Source: Ligula intestinalis (lineage: Eukaryota > Platyhelminthes > Cestoda > Diphyllobothriidea > Diphyllobothriidae). From it: a stretch of 64,000 nt of DNA. The DNA is taken from positions 46,697,733 to 46,761,732 of the forward strand of contig JAYGXS010000003.1 of the NCBI GenBank assembly GCA_036362985.1. The letters run 5' to 3'. The position numbers and the translations under genes were made by a program. Of the stretch, positions 44,718-56,700 are shown one piece after another; position 1 is the first letter of the stretch, and each line of letters begins with the position of its first letter. The notes beneath the pieces were generated by a model. That model saw nothing but the letters and a program-made list of their open reading frames with translations. It ran no database searches and was not told the DNA's origin.

Positions 44718-47700
44718 GTAATATTAATTCTGTTCGAAAAAATAATATCCATTCATTTTATGTTATTAAGGACCATCCTTCAGACAGCGGTGACGAAAGT
44801 GCTCAATCTTCGATACAAAAACCAGAATTGTCTGTTAATCAACCAAGTAAGCCCGTTTTATTGAATGGCTGCATTTTTTTCACGCATATAATATAACGAT
44901 ACTCAATTATTTCTTCTACAGTAAAGTTCTAGGTTCTGTTCAACAGAAATGCGTAAAAAATTGCAAGATATAAACCAATAAATTAAAGGCAAATACTTGG
45001 TATTGCATACCGAGGAAAGCATACTTAAAGCATTCTTTGAGAAGAAGCTAAAAGAATGTTAAATGTAATGATAAAAACAGTAAGAGTAATGAAAAAGGGT
45101 TTTGACCCGCGGATTACCTTGAATATGTCCGTTTATACACGAACGCGCACTTCTTTACGGCACATGAGTGGATTTTATGGGCATTGAGTCTATTTCTATT
45201 TTCAAGTGGGGCTCAGAGTCCTGCGAAATAATACGATCATGCTTTAATGATCACCCATTTCGAAGAAGGCAGTACCCCAATTATTTTGCTTACGAAACTG
45301 ATATTTGTTTATTAGGCTAGCGTGGAGACGTCGCTGCTGAAGGGTAGCAAGGGATCACACTTGCTTAAGTAGAGCTTCTGACGCAATACATGTTGTCGTG
45401 ATTTCAGATAGCTCAGCATTCGGTTTCTACAACAAGTGGAGTTTAAAATGTGAAGTAAAGATCGATTAGAAAAAATTCGCTATTATTTGTGTAAAAGTGC
45501 TACTTTTCATAGCTGTGTGTATTCATTTATGCGGTACCTTTGACCGCCCTACTAGTTTCCTCTACATTGCTCAGAAGGTGTATCGGATGTCCTTATTATT
45601 GATGAAGTCTAGAATTTTAGATCAGCTCCATGATGCCAGATATCTTTTCTAAAAGAAAAAGTTTATTTCTGTCAACGTGACCTGCCCTGTAGGAGCAAGT
45701 TCGCAAAATAACGCGGAGCTGGGATTTGAGAAAGTATTATGTCAGCAACCTGTTGATCTAATAATAACTATAAGTTCCAATCATTATGCGTTTAGTGTTG
45801 GATATGATCACGGTGCTACAGACTTCAAACAACTACCTGAAGTTCAGATTTCGGTGTAGCTTGAGACCGGCTTACTTGGTGGCCGTGTTCACTTCCAGCT
45901 GTGATGGTCGGCTTTTTGCGCGATTCTATGCGTCCTTCTCAAAACCAGTCTTCTTGTTTAAAGAATTTGATGAACACATGTATCATGGTTTGCTTGGCAA
46001 TCAATGAATTAACTAGGCTTCAGGAAAACGCACGTAGTTATAAAGAACTTTAAAGTACTAGGTCTGCTGTTACGTTCTGCTCATGTCTCTGATGAAGAAT
46101 TCGCGACGTATGTCGTAAGGTCAGGCGAAAAAAAGTGTTGTCCCAAGTGTTGTTTTTCTCAAGTAGCAGGTGTAGAATTAATGGGTAAGTTTATGTGCAC
46201 CTTGGTCGAGTTCTAATTCGACCAAGTCTTACTTATATTTGCCTTCTGTCATTACCCTTATAACGGGGTGCTCATTCCAACCTCACATTATAGATTACTT
46301 TTTAACGTTCTTTAACAATGAACGACCGTTTCTTTCCACACCCTATCATCCTAGAAGTCTTTTCCTGCGTCTTATATAACATATATTACTAAGAATCTGC
46401 TCTCATTGCATACTACTTTTTTAATTGTAGGTCAATCTTAGGCAAAAATGAGACAAATAAAGCTTATGTAGTGCTTACCTGCTTGTTTTTTTCATGATAA
46501 ATTCTGACACTACCATCGTATTTGTTTATATTCTTCTGTTGCCTTTTAGATTCAGAGAATCCTCCACTGATTACAGAAAACATTTCGATCCTTACCCTGA
46601 ATTGCTGGTATTTTCAGAATGGACCTAGATTATTTCGTTAATTTCAGGGGTGTTTTCGTCAAAACCATGACGGTTGCAAAAGCACGTCGTTTGGCCGCTC
46701 TGCGTGAAGCGCTAAAATCGGCTAATTATGATATCGTTCTCCTTCAGGAGGTTTGCCACTTGCTCTTTTGTTTTCTACTTGATTTAAGTTGTGGGAAAAC
46801 AAAGAGTATGCCAAATTCAAAGAAGCCCTCTCTGACAGATACCCTTATTCGGTGTACTTTCACAGGTTCGTTTGCTTGACTTTTTAGAATACTTGATACA
46901 AGTCAGGTTTTTGGTGCTGGATTATCAATTTTTTCCCGCTGGAAGTTGGAGTCGTTTCTGACTTACCCATACACTCTCGATGGTTACCCCCATCATATAC
47001 ATCACGCCGACTGGCTATCTGGGAAATCAATGGGATATACCACTCTTGTAACTCCCAAGGGTTTTAGGCTGAACTTGTACATTACCCATGTAAGTGCCTA
47101 CGCTACTCATCTACTTTACTTTTGCATCTGCCATTTCTTTATTCGTGCATTTCTCCTTACCTCAGACATTTAGTTCAATTGGCATTTAGACCATGGTTTT
47201 TGCATAACCTATGCTGATCTGTATTGATAGTTTCTTTTAGTCCTTTTCGTTACAATGATACCGATCCTCTTTGGATGTGGAAAATAAGCATTTTTAGTTG
47301 TTTTATCCTGAAATGTCATCAGGCTGATCAAAATAATTTTAATTCCTTGTTAGTTTGCCTACTATTTTTTTATGTCTTCAACCAATAGTGATTCATTAGG
47401 AAGAGCAGCTGACATATATGCAACTTAAAATACTGTTATTTGGGCTGTGCATTCCACATTCTTCATGTCACTGTAATGTCTTGCATTATTACCCTTGAAA
47501 CCCCATGAAATCGCCATTCAAGCGCGCAAAACGTTTGGCTTGCCCTTGCGCTTACTTGCTTAACATCAGAAGCTGCACCGTTTACTATTATATTTCAGAA
47601 TGCTAGTTTTCCCTACTGTCTACTTGACCTTCTCATATGCAGGATAAATAGGTTATTTTGACTCAATCACATCATTCTATAATTAATCTGATCCTTAATG

Positions 47701-50700
47701 AACTTTTTAAGCAATCGTGAAAGTTGCTTCTGTTGATGGCATTTTTGGTGACAGAACACACATTAAAAAACTACACCAGTAGTTACCATCTACTTAGTAT
47801 ATCATCTAGGTCCGTCCACGAACGATAAGTACACCGCAGCACATGAGTTAACATTGGTATGGAAAGCTTATCTTGGAATATTTGGCGAAAGTCTCCTGTT
47901 ATCGGGTTTCAGTAAAATCAGAAGTTTTTTTAGTCTAAATACCTCGAAAAATGTGTTGTTCATTCACTTTCACACACCACTCTGATAGGAGAAGTGGCAG
48001 CAATCAGGTTACCAGAACTGCATTGACCCAAAGTTATCTGCTGGTTATCTAAGTGCTAAAGAAAACGTCCTGAACGTTAATTCATTGCTCGCTTTTTCTG
48101 ATAGTTCCCCAGAGAGTTAGACAAGTGCTCGTTTTTACCAGGATAAGTAGGTTTTCCAACTATTTTTGGCTTCCTCATTAATTTTTCAGCCTTTAGATTG
48201 AATATCAGGACATCAACAATATACACATACGCCTGCCGACTCCCTTTATGTTACGTGACTGACTTGCTCTAGAGTTTTCATAAATATATCAAAAGGAAAA
48301 TTCTGAAAAGTAACCAATTTTTATTACTGGCAAACATTAGGACTCTGAGATACGCGTATTTCTGGGTCATTACCCTTCATCGGTCAGAGTTACCTGATTC
48401 AAGTATAGCCGCAGAAACTGCCCCTACACTCGAGTTTTGAACGCGGGATCAGTGAGCTAGAGACGACCGTCCTATCCACTGAGCCACCGGGTCCACGTAT
48501 TTTTTGATAAGATCATCTAAAACTCACGTTCATCCCATCCTTGGGGTGCCCAGTTTAACTATTATCGGGCTTAAGCTCTTGCGTTTGTTGAAGACCTTCT
48601 CACACAAACTGAGTGCGTGATGAATTTATTTAGGCATAAGCCAGTGCACGCCTGTGTGCTTTGCTTTTTATACCCTATTGTGGACTATCTGTGCACGCAG
48701 TAAACGCATGTCGTGCTACTGCAGGCCTAGCAGGGGAGCCAACTCATGCAATGTCATGCTGGAAATTGGAGTTAGAGATTGAGTCTAGATCTGGTCTCGT
48801 TATTTTTATCTGATGAGGGAATTTTTTCGGAGAAAGCCTTCTAGTAAGGAAAATTGCCTGTTTGGTTCAGTAAACTTAAGGAGACAGACAGAATTCTGAC
48901 TAACTCAGAGGTTTCCGGATATCGAACAAATATCCTATACCATTTAGTATGACAGAATAAAGTTCGTATTTTTTGCTTTGTGCCGTAGGCCTCTCCGCTG
49001 CATGCGCAATCGAAACCTGAGAGTCTCTTGGTTTACTAAAAACCATGGTTTGGATGGTTGCTAACTAGAGCTTTATAAAAGACCACGTCGTCAACCCAGT
49101 GTGCGCTGTGCTTTGAATGGCTGAATGGTGGACTGGGAGTTAGAAGGAGACGGCTCTTACTTCCTGGTGATCCTGATGTGTGCACTTAGTGGGCCAGATC
49201 ACGTTGTGACGTACGCAGACCGGTTCGCCAGCCCCGTCAGCCACTGTTTCCACTCCACATCACAGAACGCCCAGGCTCAGACGGTGGCCTGATGCTGGAG
49301 GTGGGGACGCAGGGGGAGGGCGGGGCAGGGGTCGACGGCTCAGCACAGGTTCCTTACTAGAAGCAACCTGACGCACCTGAAGTTATCAAAATGCGCTAAA
49401 AATCGTGGCTTGGAAGGTTGCCAACTTGGATCGCGCTGTCAGCCCAGTCTGTGTTTGTGTGGAATGCCTTACTAAAGGACTGAGAGTCAGGTTGCAATGG
49501 CTCCTTCTTAATGTGCCCTTTATAGCAATCCCACACTGGTGCGCTCCGAGCGAAGTGTAGCAGAACGCCTGGGGGCGACTCTAGCCGTGCTAGCCACCGG
49601 CACTCTCTCCGGTCTTTCTGACCCTGTCTTCATACCGGGCCCAAAGGGGAGAGTGGAACAGAGATAAAGGAAGGTGCAGCGTAGGTATACCCTCATTATT
49701 ATCCAGCGCACCACCGCGCTGTGGTGTACATGGTGGAAATTGTGAAAACCAACGATTAACCTGTCGTTGAGGGCGCGTATAGTGGTAGGGTTTGCCCACC
49801 ATTGATTTACCATAAGAGGTACACTGCTATGAAAACTTTTTGGTAAATGGCCTTTTTTATCCTGTCGTAGACTCATGCTCGTTATGACATTGACCATAAA
49901 GATGACATCGTCGAAGGCCATCGCCTTGCCCAAGCGATGGAATTGATGGAGTTTGTACGCGCAACGGCAGGCAGCGCGGATGCGATATTCATTGGTGGCG
50001 ACTTGAACCTGGAGCCATATACAACGGCTTTGAATTTGCTGAAGCGTTCGCTCAATTTAAAAGATGCTTGGCTTGACCAGGTAAGTCAGTTTCATATTTC
50101 CTCGCTATTATTCGTTAAGTATATTTGGTCTCTGGTCTCAAAACCTTATAACAAACATATTATTCTAAATTTCGCCAATGCATAATACCTAGTTTCCCCG
50201 AGGCTTCTAAACTGGATCAATGTTAAAATAGTCGCTAACGATTGTAGATGCTCTGTATTTTGATCAAAAGTTTCAACTTTCTTTTTAGTTTATTGATTAT
50301 TGCTGAAATGCAGAGGCAGACTTACGCTTTCGGTTGTTCAATCATCAGGCATCTACGATAATAAAAGGGAGGGCAGAAATGCTAACTTTAAACAGCCAAT
50401 AAACACTGGAGGAGAAGGCTGAGGGTGTTCAGTTGTCAAGGGTTACAATGTAGTTTTGTCAGGGGCTTAGGAGGCGGGTGGAGCGGGGAGAGGTGGACGG
50501 GAAAGGAGGTGTCTAACAATGAAGCCACGTCTCTGTCTCGTCGTCGTAGCGCAGTATGGCAGATGTGAACACTCATGCTGGATTCATCATCGGCCGAGAG
50601 AGCCTTAGGGCCTTTATGAATGTTTTATGCGAGCACGAGGTTAGGTTGGCTAGCCTTATGGTCACTGCTTCAGTTGCTGCAAGTATCCGCTGCTGCAGGA

Positions 50701-53700
50701 TGTTGAAGTACCTAGCCGGAACTTTATAGACGACTCCGAATGACTGGCTGACGTCCATCCGGTGGCCACTGTCGACCAAGGGAACCATAAATACATTGGA
50801 CATGGACTTTCCCATGCCATGCTTTAGTCAGGCAGACCGGTGACCTCGTATATCCTGTTCTACCCTCCCTTATATGACTGTATAAAACAATTCTTAGTGA
50901 CTACTGCTTAAAGAATTTGGTGAGCAAACGTAGGCCTTCTACTGGATATTTTCTAGTTAAAACCGAAATGAATGATTTTCACTTTTGAGATGAAAACTAG
51001 ATCGTGGACGATGTGCTTGTTATACCTAGGTAAGTTTTGAAAGCTTTTGGTGGACAGGGGGGCTACATCGGAAAAAAAGTAGTGAACAAGAACTTATCCG
51101 GGGCCTACTCGCCTAAGTTGAAATATAATAACATTATACTATGTAGTTTCATCCATGCAATGAGGCTAAACTCTTAATAAAATGAACATAAAGTTTTTTA
51201 AGAGAAATAGGTACTTATGCCAAGTTCAGGCATCTGGCGGCTGAATTTTTGTTGAAATTTCTCTTGAGTTTGATTTTAAAAACCATGTGACACCCAACGC
51301 AAATCTAAACCGCACCCATACGTGATAAACCCTACAGAAAAACTACTTGTTTTTCTTATCACATACTTCCTCAATGGGACAAAGGAAAGCAATCTGACAT
51401 AACCGTAATACCAAGGCAGCTCTAAAGGGGACTACGATATGTGGTCTACCTTCGACATTTGCGAGTGCCGTAGTTGACTAATGAGCTATCGTCTTTCCTT
51501 GCAGTTTATTTGCGTCTATTACGAGTTTTATATGTACATTTTGATGTATATTTACTGGTTTATTACGAGGACCCCACTTAGTTCCGGGCTGACGCTAAAA
51601 TTAAGCCTGTATATTTGGTAATTCCCTTTAGCAGTTTGGACAGGTTCCTCGTGACACCTCTACAACTGTTGCTTTTTGCAATGCTTACGTAATTTGACTT
51701 TTCCAACACACTTCTTAATTCCCACCATACGCACAATCTGGTTGACCAGATTCATGACACTGGTTTGTTATGAACGAGCTGGCGGTTTCTCATGCCAGCG
51801 TTGTTTACCAAGGCCGTTAGTAACCCCCACTTGACATCGAATTAGCCTATGGGTATTTGAAAAAGGGTTGAATGTCAGCATACTGCTAAGGTTTTAGAAT
51901 TCGAGAGCTGACTTGTATCTTAACAGGCGCCTACAGGCAACATGCCGTCCAAGGTCGCTATAATTTGCAAAAAGGAGCTTTTTCCAGGGGTCAACTTAGG
52001 TCAGCGTAGTACGCGAAATAAATAATTACGTTTTTAAATATATACATGAGCAAACACTAGAGTGGAAAGGCCATTAGACTACAACGGTATGCGACGAGCT
52101 GCTGTTGACTCGCACGGCGGGAACTGAAATTTAGGTGAAAGTAAACACTGTCGTCTAACCAGTGAGGGCTAGGGGACTGCTATTGGCAAATGTTTTCCAC
52201 CAAGGAGACATTTGTATTTTAAGATAGTCGCAAACCAAAAATCACCTGTGTTGAGCTTTTCGGGAATGCTGTAGTCCAGCTTGCCAGAGCCAGGAGATGA
52301 TGGTCTCAGTAGCTACCCACTGAGACGACGTAGGCTGATGACAGCATCGTTTAGAGCGCGCATATTTAAGAGTAGCTTCAGGGACTGACAGTTTTAAAAG
52401 AAAAAACTTTTGCTTATGTTTCTTAAATAAAAGATTTCGTTTTATTCAGCAAAGTATGCACCCCTATTGCTATTTCAGTGATAATTTGTTCAGTCCGGTG
52501 TTGTAAAAACGTGGTAATCGAGAATCAAGAAAACCTTGGCAGGCTTGTTTTACAGAACCATCGCGGCTCAATTGTTTTCATAAGAAACACCGATCAAAAT
52601 TTCGAAAGAAGTTTTAGTCAGTTTGATTACTATGTCGGTTGATATAGAACTTACAACTCCGACTGCTGTAGTTTTTAAACTGTTGTTTGTGTGGTATGTA
52701 ATGTAGCGTTGTCGTGCAATGGAACAGAGGTCGGCTGGTTGAGCAACTAAAGCTTTTGCATGCAAATTTTTGCATCAATTGGTCCAGTTAATATACTTCT
52801 GCCCTAATCGATGAGCTAGGTTTTATGAAAGCATAGTGGATTACACCTGCACCAGACTCCAAACACTCATCATCAGATTATTGAATGAATATTGCGCTTT
52901 GGATTACGTTTCCATGGCTTTTTCTTGTCCAATCACCTTAATGGTTACCGAATGAATGCGAAAGTTACCCTATTGTTTCCATTTCTTGCCCCACATTAAA
53001 ACTCGGTTTAAAATTGAATCACTTTTGCGACGAGAAAGCAAAATCCTACAAGTTTTCAAACAGTGTTGCGTCTGCTTTTCATTCAGTCAATTTAAAACAA
53101 CCTATACAATATTTTTACTTTACTGACTTCAACTACATGTGATAGTGCTGTTAACTTGCTAACTCCAAACGCCGAAGATATTAAATATGCGCTTGGTGCT
53201 TACTTAATTCCCTCATTTCTAAACATGAAAGTTTGATGCACTGATGAGTACACATAATGACCGACTTCAAATCCACCCCGCGATTATATAATAAGGTATA
53301 AAACTTGAAACATTAAATTGTAGACATTAAAACCCTATTCTAGGCACTTGACAATTGAGGCTCATTAGTCATTCCGCGTCAGTTGGAGGTATGATTAGGT
53401 CTGTAGGATTCAAAATTGTCGTAACACCTCCATCTACGCCTGCTTCTCTATTCGTTATTGTTCTCTGCAATTCTCTTGCGTCCAAAAACTTCAATTTTTG
53501 AAACTGCCCATAATAGTATTCGGAAGACTAGTGGGCAAGCAAAGTATAGTCGGGTAATTGCATTTATTTGGGAAATGGTTTGAGTAAAACCTGTCATTAA
53601 TCGGAGAAATTAGTTGAAGTTCGTCTTAAAACACGAGCAGGTGTTAAAAATATATGCATGATCGTCACTTTTTTCGAAATCCAAACAGGAAAATTCGCTT

Positions 53701-56700
53701 TTACAATTGAAGCTTCCATCATCATCGTTTTTTACGTTTCTGCTTTCAATTGAGCCCTCCACTTGTTTTTCATTGTTTTTCTTTGAAAACTTAGTCATTT
53801 AACATCTTTGTGTTCAACTTTCTGTTCACTTTATTTGTTCTTGATTCAGAATTTTTATTTGACATCCTTCTGTGGATTTACAGGTCCAGTTTCACCCATA
53901 TTGCAAACGACTGGTTCATTGAAATTTCAAGGACATAGCAAAAAAACTGAAAGGCACACCACATACTCCATCGGGTACTGCCTCGCGAAACTAAAAATCT
54001 GACTTCAGTCAACTATCCCATGCAATACACACTCGAGACTGTTTCATCCGATTATATAACTGTGAAGAATAAACTTGTCTGATATCATATACAAATTTTT
54101 CACTTATTTTTGCCTATAAGCTGGAGCGTCAACCGGTGGCAGATCTAGATGCTCTGGAGTTGGAGGGTTGCACCTGTGAAAACAAATACAATCCGTTCTC
54201 CAACAAGAAATGGACCGCCACCTCAGGCAATGGGTTACGTCTGGATTATCTCCTCTACCGTCCCGGCGTCCAGGGAGCTTCGAGTATGTTCAAAGTTTAA
54301 ATTCGAGGGAACATTACTCACTGATATCTTAAAAGTATGGATTCATTTAATGAAGCCGGTAGAAGAATACTGAAATCAAAACCACAATCATTTCTGCTTA
54401 AAATTATCTCGGCTTTATGTTTGGTAGCTTACAGCTCTGTCTGCTGGGATGACTTTAGTAGTTGGAGTGGACGCCTGAGCTGCATTTGCTACCCATATCC
54501 TGAGGAGGGAATTCTATTTTCTGCCTTATGAACCCCTGTCAAGGTACATTATTACAATTATAGGTTGTTCTCCGGTGGACAACATTGTAGACATATCTTA
54601 TAGGAAACTAATAGACCGCTACATTCGATATCGAAGAGGTGACATTTTAAATAACTTGAGGAGAAAACACTGTTTCCGATGTGGTCGTCAGTCACTTTGA
54701 AACTTGGATTACCATTTGGCACTCTTTAAATGGTGTTAACCCAAGAGGATGATTATATAACTTCTTGTTCTAATCTCTTGTAGCACTTGCTTATGCAACT
54801 GGGTGAGACCGCGGTATTTGCAGTTTTTTTACTAAAAAAGTTGAATACAAACAAAGAACTGGAGCAAAAATGAAATCGCTCGGCTGCTGTGCATAAGAAT
54901 TATCCGTAAATACTCGGGCCACCATTTGATTAGCTGCACGAGCTTTCGCACCAGAACTAGGGGCTATCTCAGAGTAAAGGAGAGACGACAAAAAATGAGC
55001 GGCATTTGCTTTGTCATAATCACGTGAGCCGCTACTATCCGTGAGTGATAATGGGGTAGCGTCACAAGACAGTGAGGTTGTGTCTAGCTCCCTGCTGTCG
55101 CTGACGTATAAATCTTTCAGTTACTCGCAGAAATGAAACTGCTAAGTCTTATCAGATCGCTTATCCGCCCTCTGATGAGGTTAAGCCACATAGAGAAATA
55201 TTGCGGAATTTGGTTTCTGTTTGGTGGACAATAGAAGCCATCCCTTTTGCTCTCTTGAAAAAGTAGCTGGTAGTTGTTTTTTTATCGGTCCTCTTTGGTT
55301 GACTATAGGTTTGCATATAAGCATATACTTAATAAACCTGTTATATGGGAATATACCGCAACGCAGTCTATTTCTCTGCTTCCGACTTAACCGCAAAGTT
55401 GACAGGCTTTTCCCGGCAAAAACAGGGACACTGGCGTGGACATTTCTGGCCTATTTACCGTCGTCAGCCAGTGCTGTGCCAAAAGTATTTTACGCTTTGA
55501 TTTATCCGAGGTTTTTGTTTGTTTCACGAACGATCCATGAATACTGCAAACTATTTAGTACTTAAGTTTTTTATCAACAAGTTTCTCCTAAGTGGTTGGC
55601 CAACTTCTCCCTGGAAGGGCGAGTTTCCGGCTTTTGGTTCACATACTCTAGGTTTCTTGAACAGGACTTTTATACTTGATAAGAGATTACAGACCTTGGT
55701 TTGGATTTTCTTAAAGTAACTGGTTTTCTTCGGTTCACATGAGAATATAAATGCGACCGGTTTAGTTTAGGAAACGATAAGAAATCAAACGTAAGGCACA
55801 TTAACCATTAGTAATGGGGTAATCACTTTGGTTTTATCTTCGGCATCGGATAATTTGAATACGCGTATCTGCTGCTGCTCTCTGACTGTCGCTGATGACG
55901 TATCCGTGACGGATCTGGAAACTTTAGGCAAATAAAAGTATTGTCCCAGCGATCAAGTCGTCTTCTCGATAATTTGAATGAGAGCATACACAAACAGTGT
56001 TTCAAAAGCTCCAGTTGTCAACGTTGGATGGAATTTTTAAGTAGTTCTGAATAAACATCTAGGAAAGGACTGAAGGTTTTCAGAGACGCCAGAGAATTTC
56101 GGTACTTAAAAATATGACATAATGGCGGTCAAAGGAAGGGCAGTATGTGCTTAAATCCATGTGCTATGACTGATATGAGGCGTTTAAGGAAGTTCAGTAT
56201 GAATTTTAGAAACAGTGTTCGAGTGTAGCTAAAAAGGAAGCGCATTAAAAGAGCCTTTTTGTGCAATCATACTGGAAAACTCATCACTCTCAACCTGCAC
56301 ACTTATTTTCAAAGCCATCGAGTAATCATCATTTTGTGGCACTTGTCCTCGGAGCTGATACTTCAAAAATTATAGTTGTTTTTTTAGCTGATTTCATCAA
56401 GTCATCAAGATAATATTGCGTATAAAGTAGAAAATCAGGTGCACTTGGCAAAGCCACTATTTACTCAGTGCCATCTGATCCAGCTAATATTTTGTTGGAA
56501 GCCGTCATTTCTTAAAGACTGATGTCGAAATTATAAACCAGTACTGATATTCTCTTCAGAGAAGCCCGTTCTCTAAACTTACTTCGTGGCTTCTGCCCTC
56601 TGAAACGATTAAAACCGTATCTGAATAAGTGTTAAAATAATCGCATATCAGAATTTCGAATCCCTTGGTCAAATATGGAGCACAACCCTATTTAAACAGT

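Noticed and set aside
44601..44864. 87-codon plus frame read straight through nSMase exons 1 and 2
   Set aside because: It passes through a 53-bp GT-AG intron; the spliced model keeps phase with eight more exons.
46866..46887. A 22-bp intron ending TTTTTAG in nSMase
   Set aside because: The frame works, but it adds RILDT before SQVFG; the 37-bp alternative ending ACAAG gives the expected FHSQVFGAG and a size like its neighbours.
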